The notes beneath the pieces are model-generated. The model searched no databases. It was not told the origin of the DNA and worked only from the letters and a program-made list of their open reading frames with translations. A DNA stretch of 64,000 nt from positions 186,001 through 250,000 of the forward strand of contig JADKFC010000006.1 of the NCBI GenBank assembly GCA_016717655.1, read 5' to 3'. Of the stretch, positions 35,852-44,978 are shown piece by piece (position 1 is the stretch's first letter; every line of letters begins with the position of its first letter). Made by a program: the position numbers and the translations under genes. Origin of the DNA: Saprospiraceae bacterium. GTDB taxonomy: Bacteria > Bacteroidota > Bacteroidia > Chitinophagales > Saprospiraceae.

Positions 35852-35863
35852 GTCAAATTTTCG

Positions 35864-35871
35864 TACTTTTG
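35864..35871 (+). promoter_or_regulatory. -7 promoter box upstream of the 35.9-kb secreted protein
   Basis: TACTTTTG matches TAnnTTTG and is 18 bp before the ATG at 35890. It makes the nearer ATG (35890), which opens a signal peptide, more likely than the one at 35869. Confidence 0.5.
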
Positions 35872-35889
35872 GGCCTTACAAACAGGCAA

Positions 35890-36969
35890 ATGAGGTATTT
35901 TTTTCTGGTATTGGCTTTTGTTTCCTTTTCTGTGCTGAGCATCAATGCTCAAAAACAGTATTCCTGTAAAAGCGGGCAGAATGTAGTGGTTGATGGGGCA
36001 AGCAATTTTTTATCCTCCAACATCCAAGAATTGGTGGACGAGAGAGCAAGCTGGGCACCTGATTCTCTGGCCCTGTTCCAGTCGTTGCTCGAAAAAGAGC
36101 AGCGCAACCGCCTCGAGCTGGCAAAGTTGGAAAGGTTGATGGCTATCTTAGATTACGACCTTCAGAGAGCAAGCAAAGAAGATAAAAATACCTTTAAAGC
36201 CAAACAACAGACCGCCAAAAAAGACATTGCAAGGTGTGAAAAAGAGTACGAACAACTCTCTGGGCTCATTCAAAAGATGGTAAAAAGACAGGAAAAAGCT
36301 GCCAAAGAGCCCAAGGTGGCAGAAAGACCGGCTGAGCAGGTAGTTGCTGAAATAGGCGCAGAAGTAGTAATTACAATCCAGCCCATCAATGAGGATCCTC
36401 CTAAGGCAGAAGAAGTAAAATCTGAAAAGATTGTTATCAATAAGATTGAAGAAGCTCATAAAGAAAACAACTGCGAAGTTGTTTTTAAGGGAAAGGACGA
36501 AACCAGCAAAAAAAAGAGAATTACGCTGGCGCCGCAAAGACTATTGACCTACACGCCCGAAAAAATGAAAAACTATTTCAAGTTGAAAGACTTTCTCACC
36601 ATCAGCATGGCTGCCGAAAAGCACAGTGGAAAGTACAACTTTGATATTGAAGCGAGATTTGCCTCCAAAGATGTGATGCGCAGCTACGGTGTGATACTTA
36701 AGACCGACTTTCTCAGAATGCAGTTTGTCAATGGTAAGCGCGTTTTCCTAAAAGTGCTGGAGGTTACTGAGCCCTATCTCGACAGGCAGGGAGGAGAAAC
36801 CATCTACAAGGTAAAATGTACGCTCAACAATGAGCAGGATATTTCAGTTTTGGAAACCCAATACCTGGACAGTTTTGGCATCATGTGGTCTACCGGCTTT
36901 GAAGATTATATGGTATATGATGTAGATTTTATACTCAGGCAGCTCAAATGCCTCAGAAATGATAGATAA
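35890..36969 (+). CDS. Exported coiled-coil protein of unknown function
   Basis: A 359-residue protein. The N-terminal signal peptide runs from MRYFFLVLAFVSFSVLS to NAQ. Residues about 45-130 are predicted coiled coil (ALFQSLLEKEQRNRLELAKL, KQQTAKKDIARCEKEYEQL), followed by a Lys/Glu-rich linker and a globular C-terminal part from about residue 215 (TYTPEKMKNYFKLKDFL, GVILKTDFLRMQFVNGKR). I do not recognise a family. It overlaps miaE by 11 bp, so the two may be cotranscribed, although no functional link is evident. Confidence 0.7.
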   Translation: MRYFFLVLAFVSFSVLSINAQKQYSCKSGQNVVVDGASNFLSSNIQELVDERASWAPDSLALFQSLLEKEQRNRLELAKLERLMAILDYDLQRASKEDKNTFKAKQQTAKKDIARCEKEYEQLSGLIQKMVKRQEKAAKEPKVAERPAEQVVAEIGAEVVITIQPINEDPPKAEEVKSEKIVINKIEEAHKENNCEVVFKGKDETSKKKRITLAPQRLLTYTPEKMKNYFKLKDFLTISMAAEKHSGKYNFDIEARFASKDVMRSYGVILKTDFLRMQFVNGKRVFLKVLEVTEPYLDRQGGETIYKVKCTLNNEQDISVLETQYLDSFGIMWSTGFEDYMVYDVDFILRQLKCLRNDR

Positions 36970-37552
36970 GACCAAGCTGGGCCTTCACTTGCCCACCGAC
37001 CCCAGGTGGGTCAACCTTGCCGAAATGTCGCTCGAATATATTCTTACTGATCACGCCTTCTGTGAGCAAAAGGCGGCCACCGCCTGTATTTCCCTGATTC
37101 AGCAATATCCCGATAAAAAAGAACTGGTCAAGGCCCTGATGCCCGTTGTTACCGAAGAGTGGGGTCATTTCAGAATGGTGCTGCGGGAAATGGAAAAGCG
37201 GGATATGACGCTTGGCTTCCAGCGCAAGGATGAGTATGTCAATGCCCTGCAAAAATTCAGAAAGCATGGCAACAGAGATGTAAACCTGATTGAGAGCCTT
37301 TTGATCTGCGCTTTGATTGAGGCCCGAAGCTGTGAACGATTCCGATTATTATCACTGCACATCTCAGAAGAAAGCCTCAAACAATTTTACTACGACCTGA
37401 TGGTTTCAGAGGCGGGACACTATAAGATGTTTCTGGAATTGGCCATTCATTACGGAGGCGAAGATACAGTGCGAAAGCGATGGCAGGAATATTTGGTATT
37501 TGAAGCAGGTGTAATGAAAGAACTTACAGCAGATGGTACCAGAATACACTAA
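36959..37552 (+). CDS. miaE: tRNA-(ms2io6A)-hydroxylase
   Basis: A 197-residue non-haem diiron enzyme that hydroxylates the isopentenyl group of ms2i6A37 in tRNA. Ferritin-like carboxylate/His ligands are seen in LTDHAFCEQKAA, TEEWGHFRMVLREM (ExxH), ALIEARSCERF and MVSEAGHYKMFLEL (ExxH). The length is near the normal ~200 residues. It starts 11 bp inside the preceding gene. MiaA is in the same window; the methylthiolase MiaB would be needed between both steps and is not here. Confidence 0.9.
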   Translation: MIDKTKLGLHLPTDPRWVNLAEMSLEYILTDHAFCEQKAATACISLIQQYPDKKELVKALMPVVTEEWGHFRMVLREMEKRDMTLGFQRKDEYVNALQKFRKHGNRDVNLIESLLICALIEARSCERFRLLSLHISEESLKQFYYDLMVSEAGHYKMFLELAIHYGGEDTVRKRWQEYLVFEAGVMKELTADGTRIH

Positions 37553-38016
37553 TGACCTGCAAATGATCAACAAATGGATGTAATAGATCGGTTTTTGTTA
37601 AAGCGTATATAATATATACAGGTACTGTTGGGCAATTAAAAAAAATATTCCGAATAACTTTCTTAATTTGTGATATCCCTTACATATTAACTATGGTGGA
37701 GGGTTTAGAATGTTGGCACTTATACATTTGAAATAAGTCTATTTATCTTCATCAAAACTTCATTTTTAGACTACTGATACTTGATGGTAGAGTAGTGTTT
37801 TATATCCTTTTGTGTCAGCAGAAAAGTCGCAAACAATTTTTAAGTATAAGATTATCAATTATTTATGGATTAAATAAGCCCGTTATGTGACCTATTTAGT
37901 CAATAGGGCCGTACAAAATACATCAGATCATTGCGAAAACTAACCGTCGTCATCTGAGGGCTTTTTTGACTGCCGTAATCTTGTACTGTATTTATAAACA
38001 ATAAAAAAGAAATACA
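37553..38016. other. Intergenic region without recognisable gene
   Basis: A 464-bp A+T-rich gap before the YceI gene. It contains a hairpin CCTATT-TAGTC-AATAGG at 37891-37907 and, near 37926-37972, TCAGAT and ATCTGA about 26 nt apart followed by GGGC and six T, which may be a weak terminator or part of a leader. No open frame has a convincing product. Confidence 0.5.
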
Positions 38017-38613
38017 ATGAAAACAATGATGTTAAAGGTAGGAACGCTTTTGCTGATGCTTATTTTACCTTTTATGGTGAATTCCCAAGACAAATATTCC
38101 ACGAAGGCAGCTGGTGTTACCGTTGCAGGTACTTCTACAATGCATGACTGGGAAATGAAGGCTGCTAATGGAGATTGTACCATAGGTGTTACCACAAATG
38201 ACGCCGGAGTTATAACCGATGTCGTTTCAATGAATTTTAGCATAGCAGCTAAATCATTAAAAAGCGGTAAAGACGGCATGGACAAAAATGCCTACAAAGC
38301 CTTAAAAACAGATAAAAACGCTAATATTTCAGCTACTTTAAAAAGTGCTACAGTAAGTACCAAAGACAATATTACTTATACAGTCAATGCCAAAGTCAAC
38401 TTAACCATTGCCGGTAAAACCTTAGAAGTGCCAATGATTGCTTATTTGAAGCCCAACAAAGCCGGAAGCATCAATGTGACCAGTGAGAAAAAACTGGGTA
38501 TGAAAGATTTTGGAATGGAACCTCCTTCTTTTATGCTGGGTGCTGTAAAAACGGGTAATGAAGTGACCATCAAATTCAACTTCAATGCCAATAAAATAAA
38601 TGAAGTCAACTAA
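38017..38613 (+). CDS. YceI family protein, first copy
   Basis: A 198-residue secreted protein with a signal peptide (MLKVGTLLLMLILPFMVNSQ) and the lipocalin-like YceI fold: AGTSTMHDWEMKAANGDCTI at the start of the barrel, MDKNAYKALKTDKNANISATL in the middle and LKPNKAGSINVTSEKKLGM, ending DFGMEPPSFMLGAVKTGNEVTIKF. YceI proteins bind long isoprenoids or amphiphiles in the periplasm. It is the first of a YceI-barrel-YceI-membrane protein set in one direction, with 73 bp before the barrel gene. Confidence 0.88.
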   Translation: MKTMMLKVGTLLLMLILPFMVNSQDKYSTKAAGVTVAGTSTMHDWEMKAANGDCTIGVTTNDAGVITDVVSMNFSIAAKSLKSGKDGMDKNAYKALKTDKNANISATLKSATVSTKDNITYTVNAKVNLTIAGKTLEVPMIAYLKPNKAGSINVTSEKKLGMKDFGMEPPSFMLGAVKTGNEVTIKFNFNANKINEVN

Positions 38614-38686
38614 TAAGACACTACAATAAATTAACCTTAAATTAAAAGACAACAAATCACATTTGTAAACCTTAAAACAATTCTTT

Positions 38687-40018
38687 ATGAAATCGTTAGT
38701 TAAATTTTTCGCCCTGGTTTTGGTGGTAGTAATGGTAACCAAAGCTTCCGCTCAGATACAGTACACAAGGTCATACGACCAAACAGGTATCAATGTATTC
38801 GAGCCTTCAAAAACCGAAACAGCAGCCTATGAAGGATTTAAATTACACATTGGTGGTAGTTTCCGTCAGGGATACCAGATGTTGAGTCATGAAAACGTAG
38901 ATACATCAAAAGCTAAAAAACTGGCTTTGTATCCACTTGGAAATGGATTTAACCTGGCAGCTGCTAACCTTAACTTTGATGTACAATTGGGTGATGGTAT
39001 CAGAATTTTCCTTGAAAATTATATGGCAGCAAGACACCATAATGAATTTTGGGTAAAAGGTGGATACATCCAAATCGACAAATTGTCAATGTTTGGCAAC
39101 CCATCTTGGTTTGAGAAGTATGTAAGAGTGAAAATTGGTCACATGGAAGTTAACTATGGTGACACTCACTTCAGAAGATCTGACAACGGTAATGCCATCT
39201 TTAATCCATTCGCTGATAACAACATCATGGATGAATTTGCAACAGAGATCGGTGGTGAAGTATATATCTATCCAGTTGATGGTTTTATGGCAATGCTGGG
39301 TATGACCAATGGTTTGATCAGAAATAACATCAGAGATTACGATGCACTTCCAGTAATTGGTACTGCAAAAGCAGACTCTATAAAAGCTAAAAATCCATCT
39401 ATTTACTTCAAGTTGGCTTACGACAAAAAGTTTAATGATGACCTGAGATTCAGATTGAGTGCATCTATGTACAACAACGCTTCATCTCCAAGTTTGACCT
39501 TATTTGGTGGTGACAGAACAGGTTCAGCTTACTTCGGAGTAATTGAAACAGCAGCATCTACCAATGGTACAGCCGAAGCTTTCAGCGGCAGGTTCAACCC
39601 AGGTATGAGCAATACATTGAGCACTTGGATCATCAACCCATTTGTAAAATTCAAAGGTTTGGAATTCTTCGGTACATATGAACAAGCTACCGGTAAAACA
39701 GTTAACGAAAAACCAGATGCGTACGATGGAGCCAACAGAAAAACAACTCAAATGGCAGGGGAATTGGTTTATAGATTTCTTGCAAACGAGCAGTTGTTTA
39801 TCGGTGCCAAATACAACAAAGTTACCAGCAGATTGAGTGGTTATACTGATGACGTAAACGTTACCAGAACAGCTATCGCTGCAGGATGGTTCCCAACTAA
39901 AAATCTATTGCTGAAAGGCGAATATGTAAATCAGAAATACGACGGTTTCAGAGGAACTGATATCAGAAGTGGAGCCAAATTCAACGGCATCGTTGTTGAG
40001 GCAGTTGTAGGCTTCTAA
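38687..40018 (+). CDS. Putative outer-membrane beta-barrel (porin-like) protein
   Basis: A 443-residue protein with a signal peptide (to about residue 22, KASAQ). The mature part is a series of amphipathic strands (FKLHIGGSFRQGYQML, GIRIFLENYMAARHHNEF, KYVRVKIGHMEVNYGDTHFRRSDNG) that closes with an aromatic residue (VVEAVVGF), the sign of an outer-membrane barrel. The FRRSDNGNAIFNPFADNNIMDEF block resembles porins annotated next to YceI in Bacteroidota. Its solute is unknown. A strong terminator follows 40 bp after the stop. Codon use is unusually even, which is consistent with high expression. Confidence 0.75.
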   Translation: MKSLVKFFALVLVVVMVTKASAQIQYTRSYDQTGINVFEPSKTETAAYEGFKLHIGGSFRQGYQMLSHENVDTSKAKKLALYPLGNGFNLAAANLNFDVQLGDGIRIFLENYMAARHHNEFWVKGGYIQIDKLSMFGNPSWFEKYVRVKIGHMEVNYGDTHFRRSDNGNAIFNPFADNNIMDEFATEIGGEVYIYPVDGFMAMLGMTNGLIRNNIRDYDALPVIGTAKADSIKAKNPSIYFKLAYDKKFNDDLRFRLSASMYNNASSPSLTLFGGDRTGSAYFGVIETAASTNGTAEAFSGRFNPGMSNTLSTWIINPFVKFKGLEFFGTYEQATGKTVNEKPDAYDGANRKTTQMAGELVYRFLANEQLFIGAKYNKVTSRLSGYTDDVNVTRTAIAAGWFPTKNLLLKGEYVNQKYDGFRGTDIRSGAKFNGIVVEAVVGF

Positions 40019-40060
40019 TTTGATACAATTATCTAAGAGGTTTTCATTGATAATCTTTTT

Positions 40061-40096
40061 AAGGAGTTGGGTGAACACATTCAACTCCTTTTTTTT
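40061..40096 (+). terminator. Rho-independent terminator after the porin-like gene
   Basis: AAGGAGTTG (40061-40069) pairs with CAACTCCTT (40082-40090) in a 9-bp stem with a 12-nt loop, followed by a run of T. It lies upstream of the second YceI gene, so that gene needs its own promoter or read-through. Confidence 0.85.
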
Positions 40097-40115
40097 AACT
40101 TCACAATCAAAAAAG

Positions 40116-40700
40116 ATGATCATTGGTTTTTGCTTAAGCTACTTGCTGATGACATTTTGTGCACCCTTAGTTGCACAGCAACAATGGATATTGGCAAGCC
40201 ATAGCACCTTAAAGGTGGATGGTAAAACCAACATCAACAGCTTTGCCTGCGACATCTCTACCTACGGTAGGACAGATACCATTTGGACTACTCAAACAAA
40301 CAAAGAGGGGAAGGTAAAGGCAGGAGGCGAGTTGTCCATCCAGGTGGCAAAATTTGATTGCCATCATAAGATGATGACCAAAGACCTGCAAAAGACCCTT
40401 AAAGTAAGTGATTATCCTTTCATGAAAATCAGGTTTACAGAATTTAGCAAAGACCTTGATGATTATGTAAAAGCCGGTCGCATTGAAGGAGAAGCTGATA
40501 TTGAGCTGGCAGGTGTGACCAGGCACATGAATATTGCCCTATCCGTTATTCCGGGAGCAGCAGGCCAGGTTCAACTGATCGGAGTCAAACAAATACTTTT
40601 TAGTGATTTTAATCTCAAGCCACCCAGTAAGTTGGGAGGTGCAATTAAGGTCAAAAATGAATTGCTTGTTGAGTTTAGATTGTACTTTCAAGCCAGATAA
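40116..40700 (+). CDS. YceI family protein, second copy
   Basis: A 194-residue protein. The start at 40116 opens the signal peptide MIIGFCLSYLLMTFCAPLVA and lies after the terminator, so the longer frame upstream is rejected. The YceI barrel is seen in HSTLKVDGKTNINSFACDIS, FDCHHKMMTKDLQKTLKV, YPFMKIRFTEFSKDLD and GEADIELAGVTRHMNIAL, with a C-terminal DFNLKPPSKLGGAIKVKNEL. It differs clearly from the first copy, so the two are not recent duplicates and probably bind different ligands. Confidence 0.85.
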   Translation: MIIGFCLSYLLMTFCAPLVAQQQWILASHSTLKVDGKTNINSFACDISTYGRTDTIWTTQTNKEGKVKAGGELSIQVAKFDCHHKMMTKDLQKTLKVSDYPFMKIRFTEFSKDLDDYVKAGRIEGEADIELAGVTRHMNIALSVIPGAAGQVQLIGVKQILFSDFNLKPPSKLGGAIKVKNELLVEFRLYFQAR

Positions 40701-40727
40701 AACTTTTCAACTTTAAAATTGACAACA

Positions 40728-41171
40728 ATGGAAAATCATCCAACACCTACACCTTCACCGTTCACCGGAATTTTTAAAAATGGGTTGATTGCCGGCGCCG
40801 CTTTGTTCCTGACTAGTTTTGGAAGTTTGTATGCCGCCATCCACCTCAAACCAGACTTGTTTGTCAATTATATCAATCCCATATTTAATTCAGATGGCAG
40901 CAGGGATTTGTACTTTTACCTCCATCCTTTTGTTTTAAGTTTTGCCCTGGCCATCCTGTGGAACCGATTCCGCAGATTTTTGCCAGGAGGCCTGATTATT
41001 AAAGGCATCGAATTTGGCATGGTTTATTCGCTGGTGGCTTTGATTCCGGTAATGTGGATCACTTACAGTGCCATTGATGTAGACTTTATCATGGTTTCAA
41101 CCTGGTTGCTGTATGGTTTTTGTCAGGCTACCCTCTGTGGCGTTGTTTTTGCCTTTCTGGATGAATGGTAA
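40728..41171 (+). CDS. Hypothetical membrane protein
   Basis: A 147-residue protein. The ATG at 40728 is preferred to a TTG three codons upstream. Four hydrophobic helices are predicted (GLIAGAALFLTSFGSLYA, YLHPFVLSFALAILW, EFGMVYSLVALIPVMWITY, STWLLYGFCQATLCGVVFAF). The pattern is that of small Bacteroidota membrane proteins found beside YceI and porin genes; no function is known. It is last in this set and converges on the HAD phosphatase gene with a 9-bp gap. Confidence 0.7.
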   Translation: MENHPTPTPSPFTGIFKNGLIAGAALFLTSFGSLYAAIHLKPDLFVNYINPIFNSDGSRDLYFYLHPFVLSFALAILWNRFRRFLPGGLIIKGIEFGMVYSLVALIPVMWITYSAIDVDFIMVSTWLLYGFCQATLCGVVFAFLDEW

Positions 41172-41180
41172 ACAAAAATA

Positions 41181-41885
41181 TTATTGAAGTATTTTGTGAA
41201 ATTCTTCCCAGGTTTTTATCTCAAAATGGGGTGTAATGTCCGTTTCATTGGTTATCCCTCCCGGGTTGAACCAGCATGCCTTTAGGCCTGATTGTAGGGC
41301 TCCTTTTATATCTGCCTTAAGACTATCCCCAATGACTAATATTTCGTTTGTTTGGGCACCAACCAAGGTTTTGAGGACATGGTCGAAAAATTGAGGTGAA
41401 GGTTTTGAGTGACCTATTTCCTCCGAAATAAATAGATTCTGAAAGTAGGGCTTCAACTTGAGTTTGTCCAATCTGGCATGTTGCACAAAATAAATGCCGT
41501 TGGTAATGACATTGAGGTGGTAATCGGCAGCCAGGCTTTCAATGATCTCTTTGGCACCCCGGATCATCTGAGAAGATTGGATCAATGCATCCAGATAATA
41601 GTGTGACTGCTCATCCAGTTGATCATAAGGAATACTAAGGCCTGCATGCAAGTACATCCATTCAAATCGTTTTACTTTTAATTCATCTATCGACATTTGG
41701 CCTTGCTCAAACATTTCCCAAACCATCATATTGGCATCGTGGTAATGGGCATAGAGTGTCTGCGGATTCAAGCCCTGGTGGCTGAGGTATTGTTCAAAAA
41801 AAAGTTGAAAGGCATTTCTGGAAGCCTCCCCAAAATTGAGAAGGGTTTCGTCGAGATCAAAAAGTAGATAGCGGAAGGCAGACAT
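41181..41885 (-). CDS. HAD superfamily hydrolase (YjjG-like)
   Basis: A 234-residue phosphatase. The start at 41885 gives MSAFRYLLFDLDETLLN, with the nucleophile Asp in motif I (DLDET). Motif II is NVITNGIY (Thr), motif III is the Lys in SEEIGHSKPSPQFF, and motif IV is ILVIGDSLKADIKGAL. The cap domain lies between motifs I and II. This pattern fits the YjjG/noncanonical-nucleotide 5'-phosphatase group of subfamily I. Its ATG shares one base with the stop of the DoxX gene (TAATG), so the two are translationally coupled. Confidence 0.88.
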   Translation of the reverse strand: MSAFRYLLFDLDETLLNFGEASRNAFQLFFEQYLSHQGLNPQTLYAHYHDANMMVWEMFEQGQMSIDELKVKRFEWMYLHAGLSIPYDQLDEQSHYYLDALIQSSQMIRGAKEIIESLAADYHLNVITNGIYFVQHARLDKLKLKPYFQNLFISEEIGHSKPSPQFFDHVLKTLVGAQTNEILVIGDSLKADIKGALQSGLKACWFNPGGITNETDITPHFEIKTWEEFHKILQ

Positions 41886-42300
41886 TATTTGGGCAAACGC
41901 ATTACGTGGATGAGTCGTTTGACACTGTACTTGCCGGCACCATTGGAGATGAGCAAGAGCAACCCCCACACACTGCCAGATTGCGCATAAAATAGAGTGC
42001 ATTGAGTCTTTGAACGGGCTGGGCATCATTCCAGAATGAATATACAATCAAGGTAAAAGGCAGCCAATAAGCCAGCAGTAAAATGGCACCCACATTGGCA
42101 TAATACCCAATCAATACCATAATGGCACCAATGATCAGGAAACTTACCAGGACCGTGAGCACCAAATCAGGCCTCCACGTCAATCCATAGTCTGCCATGG
42201 TCCTTTTGGTGTTTTCAAAAAATAGTAAAGTATCCAGTGCTTCATACACAAAGATCATAGCTATACAAATTCTGCCCAGTAGATCGGCAATGTCTTTCAT
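41885..42300 (-). CDS. DoxX family membrane protein (frameshifted near the C-terminus)
   Basis: About 138 residues with four membrane helices: LLGRICIAMIFVYEALDTLL, LVLTVLVSFLIIGAIMVLIG, VGAILLLAYWLPFTLIVY and, after the frame break near 41957, LLLLISNGAGKYSVKRLI. One lost G in the C5 run (plus strand) repairs the frame and makes the stop overlap the next ATG in TAATG. The NGAGKYSV ending is typical for DoxX. In this family a role in thiol or redox balance has been suggested in some bacteria; here the function is open. Confidence 0.82.
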
Positions 42301-42323
42301 AAGACTTTGGCTTAAATTTAACG

Positions 42324-42331
42324 CAAAGTTA
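42324..42331 (-). promoter_or_regulatory. -7 promoter box of the DoxX-HAD operon
   Basis: The minus-strand octamer TAACTTTG matches TAnnTTTG and lies 23 bp before the ATG at 42300. The rest of the gap up to 42674 holds one hairpin (TGGGTTT/AAACCCA, 42393-42410) and nothing else that I can name. Confidence 0.5.
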
Positions 42332-42674
42332 AGCTTATTGAATCACTCTTGTTGAGACCCGTGAAAGAAAATACCTTTTCATTTTAATAAGGTGGGTTTG
42401 GAAAAACCCAATCAAAACATATTTAAATAAATACTATGTATAATGTACTAAAAGATAAAATTATATGTATTAAATATGACAATTATAGGTGATAAATCAA
42501 TCAGGCGATAGGTCAAATTATAAAATTATATTTTGAGAATAATGGGCTTTTGAAATAATATTGTGGAAGTGGAATTTATCTCTACTGTTTCTATTGTTAC
42601 TTAAAACAAGGGCATAGGTGGCAGCGGTTTGTCATATCTGGTATTCTGTATAGAAAACCTTTTAATAATACAAG

Positions 42675-44771
42675 ATGCCCAAAATCATAGCTACTGTTAT
42701 ATTGACATTCTGTGTTCACTTAAGTCTGAGCTCCCAGGTAAGTTGGCAAAAAATGAGTAGCCCCAATGAAGACATCAGTTGTTTGGCAGCAGGGAGTGAC
42801 AATGTTTTGTATGCCGGAACACCCACTTATGGCGTGTTTAAGTCATCAGATGAAGGCGAACACTGGATGAACATCAGCTTAGGGTTACCTGATTCTATTA
42901 TAAGGGAGATAGAAGTTTCTACCGACCTTTCTGTTTTTTGTGCTACCGGGAATCATGGGGTGTTTCGGTACTCCGGTGGAGCTTGGGCAGACATTAATGT
43001 TGGTTTGCCATCAGGTACCTTTTTTGTGGCTGATATAGTAAGGGCATCGAATGGTGTAATGTACATGATGAATACCAGTGGTGCAGTCTATAAATGGGTG
43101 AATTCAACATGGAGTGATGTCACAAATAATCTGCCCGCACTCGGAAAATGCCTTGCTATCAGCCAATCGGGTCAACTCTATGCCGGGGTTTTTAATAGTG
43201 GCGTTTACCATTTTGATGGCGTAAATAGTTGGACATTGATAGGTGATCCGATGCCCAATAATTTTGTGATTAAGATGGCCATCAGTCAGGCAGATACCAT
43301 TGTTGCCGTATGTAACAGCAACAACCTATTTCGATGTCATACCAGCGGCGGTGTCTGGCAGTCTGTGAACACGGGCCTGCCGGCAACCAATATGACGAGT
43401 ATTAGCATTGATAGTCAAAACAGATGGTTTTTGAGCACCAGCTCTTCTCCCGGAACTCTTTACAGATCGGTCAACAATGGGGCCACTTGGTTGCAGACGG
43501 CCGCTATTTTAAAAACCACAAGATTTAATGCTTTGGTGGTAACTGCCAATAAAGTGTATGCAGGTGCATCCGGTGTTTTTCGATCTGACGATGGGGGTAA
43601 CAACTGGATAGATAAAAATGAGGGAATGGATGCGGCCAGAATTATGCTGTGTTTTAAGTGTACCAACAATGGTAGCTTTTATATAGGCAACAAATTAGGG
43701 GTATGGAGGTCCAACAACAGTGGTCAGACCTGGCAGCTAAAAAATACAGGCATCAACCATTTGAATGTTCTGCAAATCATGGAAACGGCAACGGGTGACT
43801 TGCTTTTGCATGCTTATAACAATGTGCCCAAAGGAGCCATTTACAGATCTGTCAACCAGGGGGATACCTGGACCCAGGTGGCGGCGAACGGCTGCGATTT
43901 TTATACTAAGATCAAACAACACAAAGCGGATACCATTTGGGCATCTTCCAGATTTTCCGGAGCTACCTCTTTGTCGTTTTCGGTGAACAATGGTGCTACC
44001 TGGCAAAATAACCCATTGATGATCTCTGCCATTTGGGATATTGATGTGAGCAAAGACAATACTATTTTTTTAGGTAGCGAAAGTGAAGGGGTGTCCAGGT
44101 CCGATAATGGGGGACAAAACTTTGTTTTGGGTGTAGGCAATACAATTCCCTGGTATGGAAACCTTATAGAAATAGAGAGGGATGAGAATGGCGTTATCTT
44201 TGCCGGTGGCGACTGGTGGACCAATATATTGTGGTATTCAACACCTGAAGACAATGGCAATTTGTGGACCAAATTTAATGACCCCGATCTCATCGTTAAA
44301 GGTGTTCAGGATCTGGTGTTGGATTATCACAACAATGTTTACCTGGCTTGTGAATACAATGGATGCCGAATGGCCAATAACACTTCATGGAATCCGGAAA
44401 CCAACTGGCTGCCTTGCAACTCCGGCCTTTCTTCTCCCACATCCAATCTATTGGAAATGGGATTTGATACCTCTGGATATTTATTCACAGTGGCCAGTGC
44501 CACCAATGGGCACAACGCTGGCTTATTTAGAAGTGTTGTAGCTGTCAATCCACCAAAGTCATCGGTTTATCAATTTACCGGTAATGGCGCCTGGTCAGAC
44601 CCAAGTAATTGGGTTAATGGCAACAAGCCCGGACTTAATCTGGGAGGAAATAAAATGGTTATTATAAATCCTGTATCCAACGGAGAATGCACATTGGATC
44701 AACCCTTAAATTTATCGAACGGTGCCAAGCTTAAGGTGTATCCGGGTAAAAAACTCAAGATATTGGATTGA
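42675..44771 (+). CDS. Secreted BNR/Ycf48-like beta-propeller protein
   Basis: A 698-residue exported protein with a signal peptide ending near SLSSQ (residue 20). At least eight repeats of the type NVLYAGTPTYGVFKSSDEGEHW, with the Ser-x-Asp-x-Gly-x-x-Trp BNR (Asp-box) core, build one or two beta-propellers of the sialidase/photosystem-assembly/sortilin-like superfamily. The C-terminal ~70 residues (FTGNGAWSDPSNWVNGNKPG) are a short beta domain common at the end of Bacteroidota surface proteins. The usual conserved T9SS sorting motif is not obvious at the very end. An enzymatic role is not evident; binding is more likely. Confidence 0.78.
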   Translation: MPKIIATVILTFCVHLSLSSQVSWQKMSSPNEDISCLAAGSDNVLYAGTPTYGVFKSSDEGEHWMNISLGLPDSIIREIEVSTDLSVFCATGNHGVFRYSGGAWADINVGLPSGTFFVADIVRASNGVMYMMNTSGAVYKWVNSTWSDVTNNLPALGKCLAISQSGQLYAGVFNSGVYHFDGVNSWTLIGDPMPNNFVIKMAISQADTIVAVCNSNNLFRCHTSGGVWQSVNTGLPATNMTSISIDSQNRWFLSTSSSPGTLYRSVNNGATWLQTAAILKTTRFNALVVTANKVYAGASGVFRSDDGGNNWIDKNEGMDAARIMLCFKCTNNGSFYIGNKLGVWRSNNSGQTWQLKNTGINHLNVLQIMETATGDLLLHAYNNVPKGAIYRSVNQGDTWTQVAANGCDFYTKIKQHKADTIWASSRFSGATSLSFSVNNGATWQNNPLMISAIWDIDVSKDNTIFLGSESEGVSRSDNGGQNFVLGVGNTIPWYGNLIEIERDENGVIFAGGDWWTNILWYSTPEDNGNLWTKFNDPDLIVKGVQDLVLDYHNNVYLACEYNGCRMANNTSWNPETNWLPCNSGLSSPTSNLLEMGFDTSGYLFTVASATNGHNAGLFRSVVAVNPPKSSVYQFTGNGAWSDPSNWVNGNKPGLNLGGNKMVIINPVSNGECTLDQPLNLSNGAKLKVYPGKKLKILD

Positions 44772-44964
44772 CGAGATCCTTCACCACTTCAAGTTTAGCC
44801 CCAAAAAGTCTGGCATTTTGAATTTTAAATCTGCATTTCTTTAAATCAAATTCACCTGTCAATTGACAATCAGATATTAATCGGTGCTTTTACGGAACTT
44901 ATATATTGAAAAATAAAAATATGAAAAAACATCATATTAAATTTTTTAATAATATGTATTCTCC

Positions 44965-44972
44965 TATCTTTG
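44965..44972 (+). promoter_or_regulatory. Orphan -7 box upstream of the candidate RNA
   Basis: TATCTTTG matches TAnnTTTG on the plus strand in a gap where no plus-strand gene follows. It is 43 bp before the outer helix of the proposed RNA at 45015-45124. The 190 bp before it (44772-44964) show nothing else. Confidence 0.35.
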
Positions 44973-44978
44973 TCGTGT

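Noticed and set aside
42675..44771. Sialidase
   Set aside because: Asp-box propeller repeats are present, but the arginine triad and other catalytic residues of sialidases are not evident.
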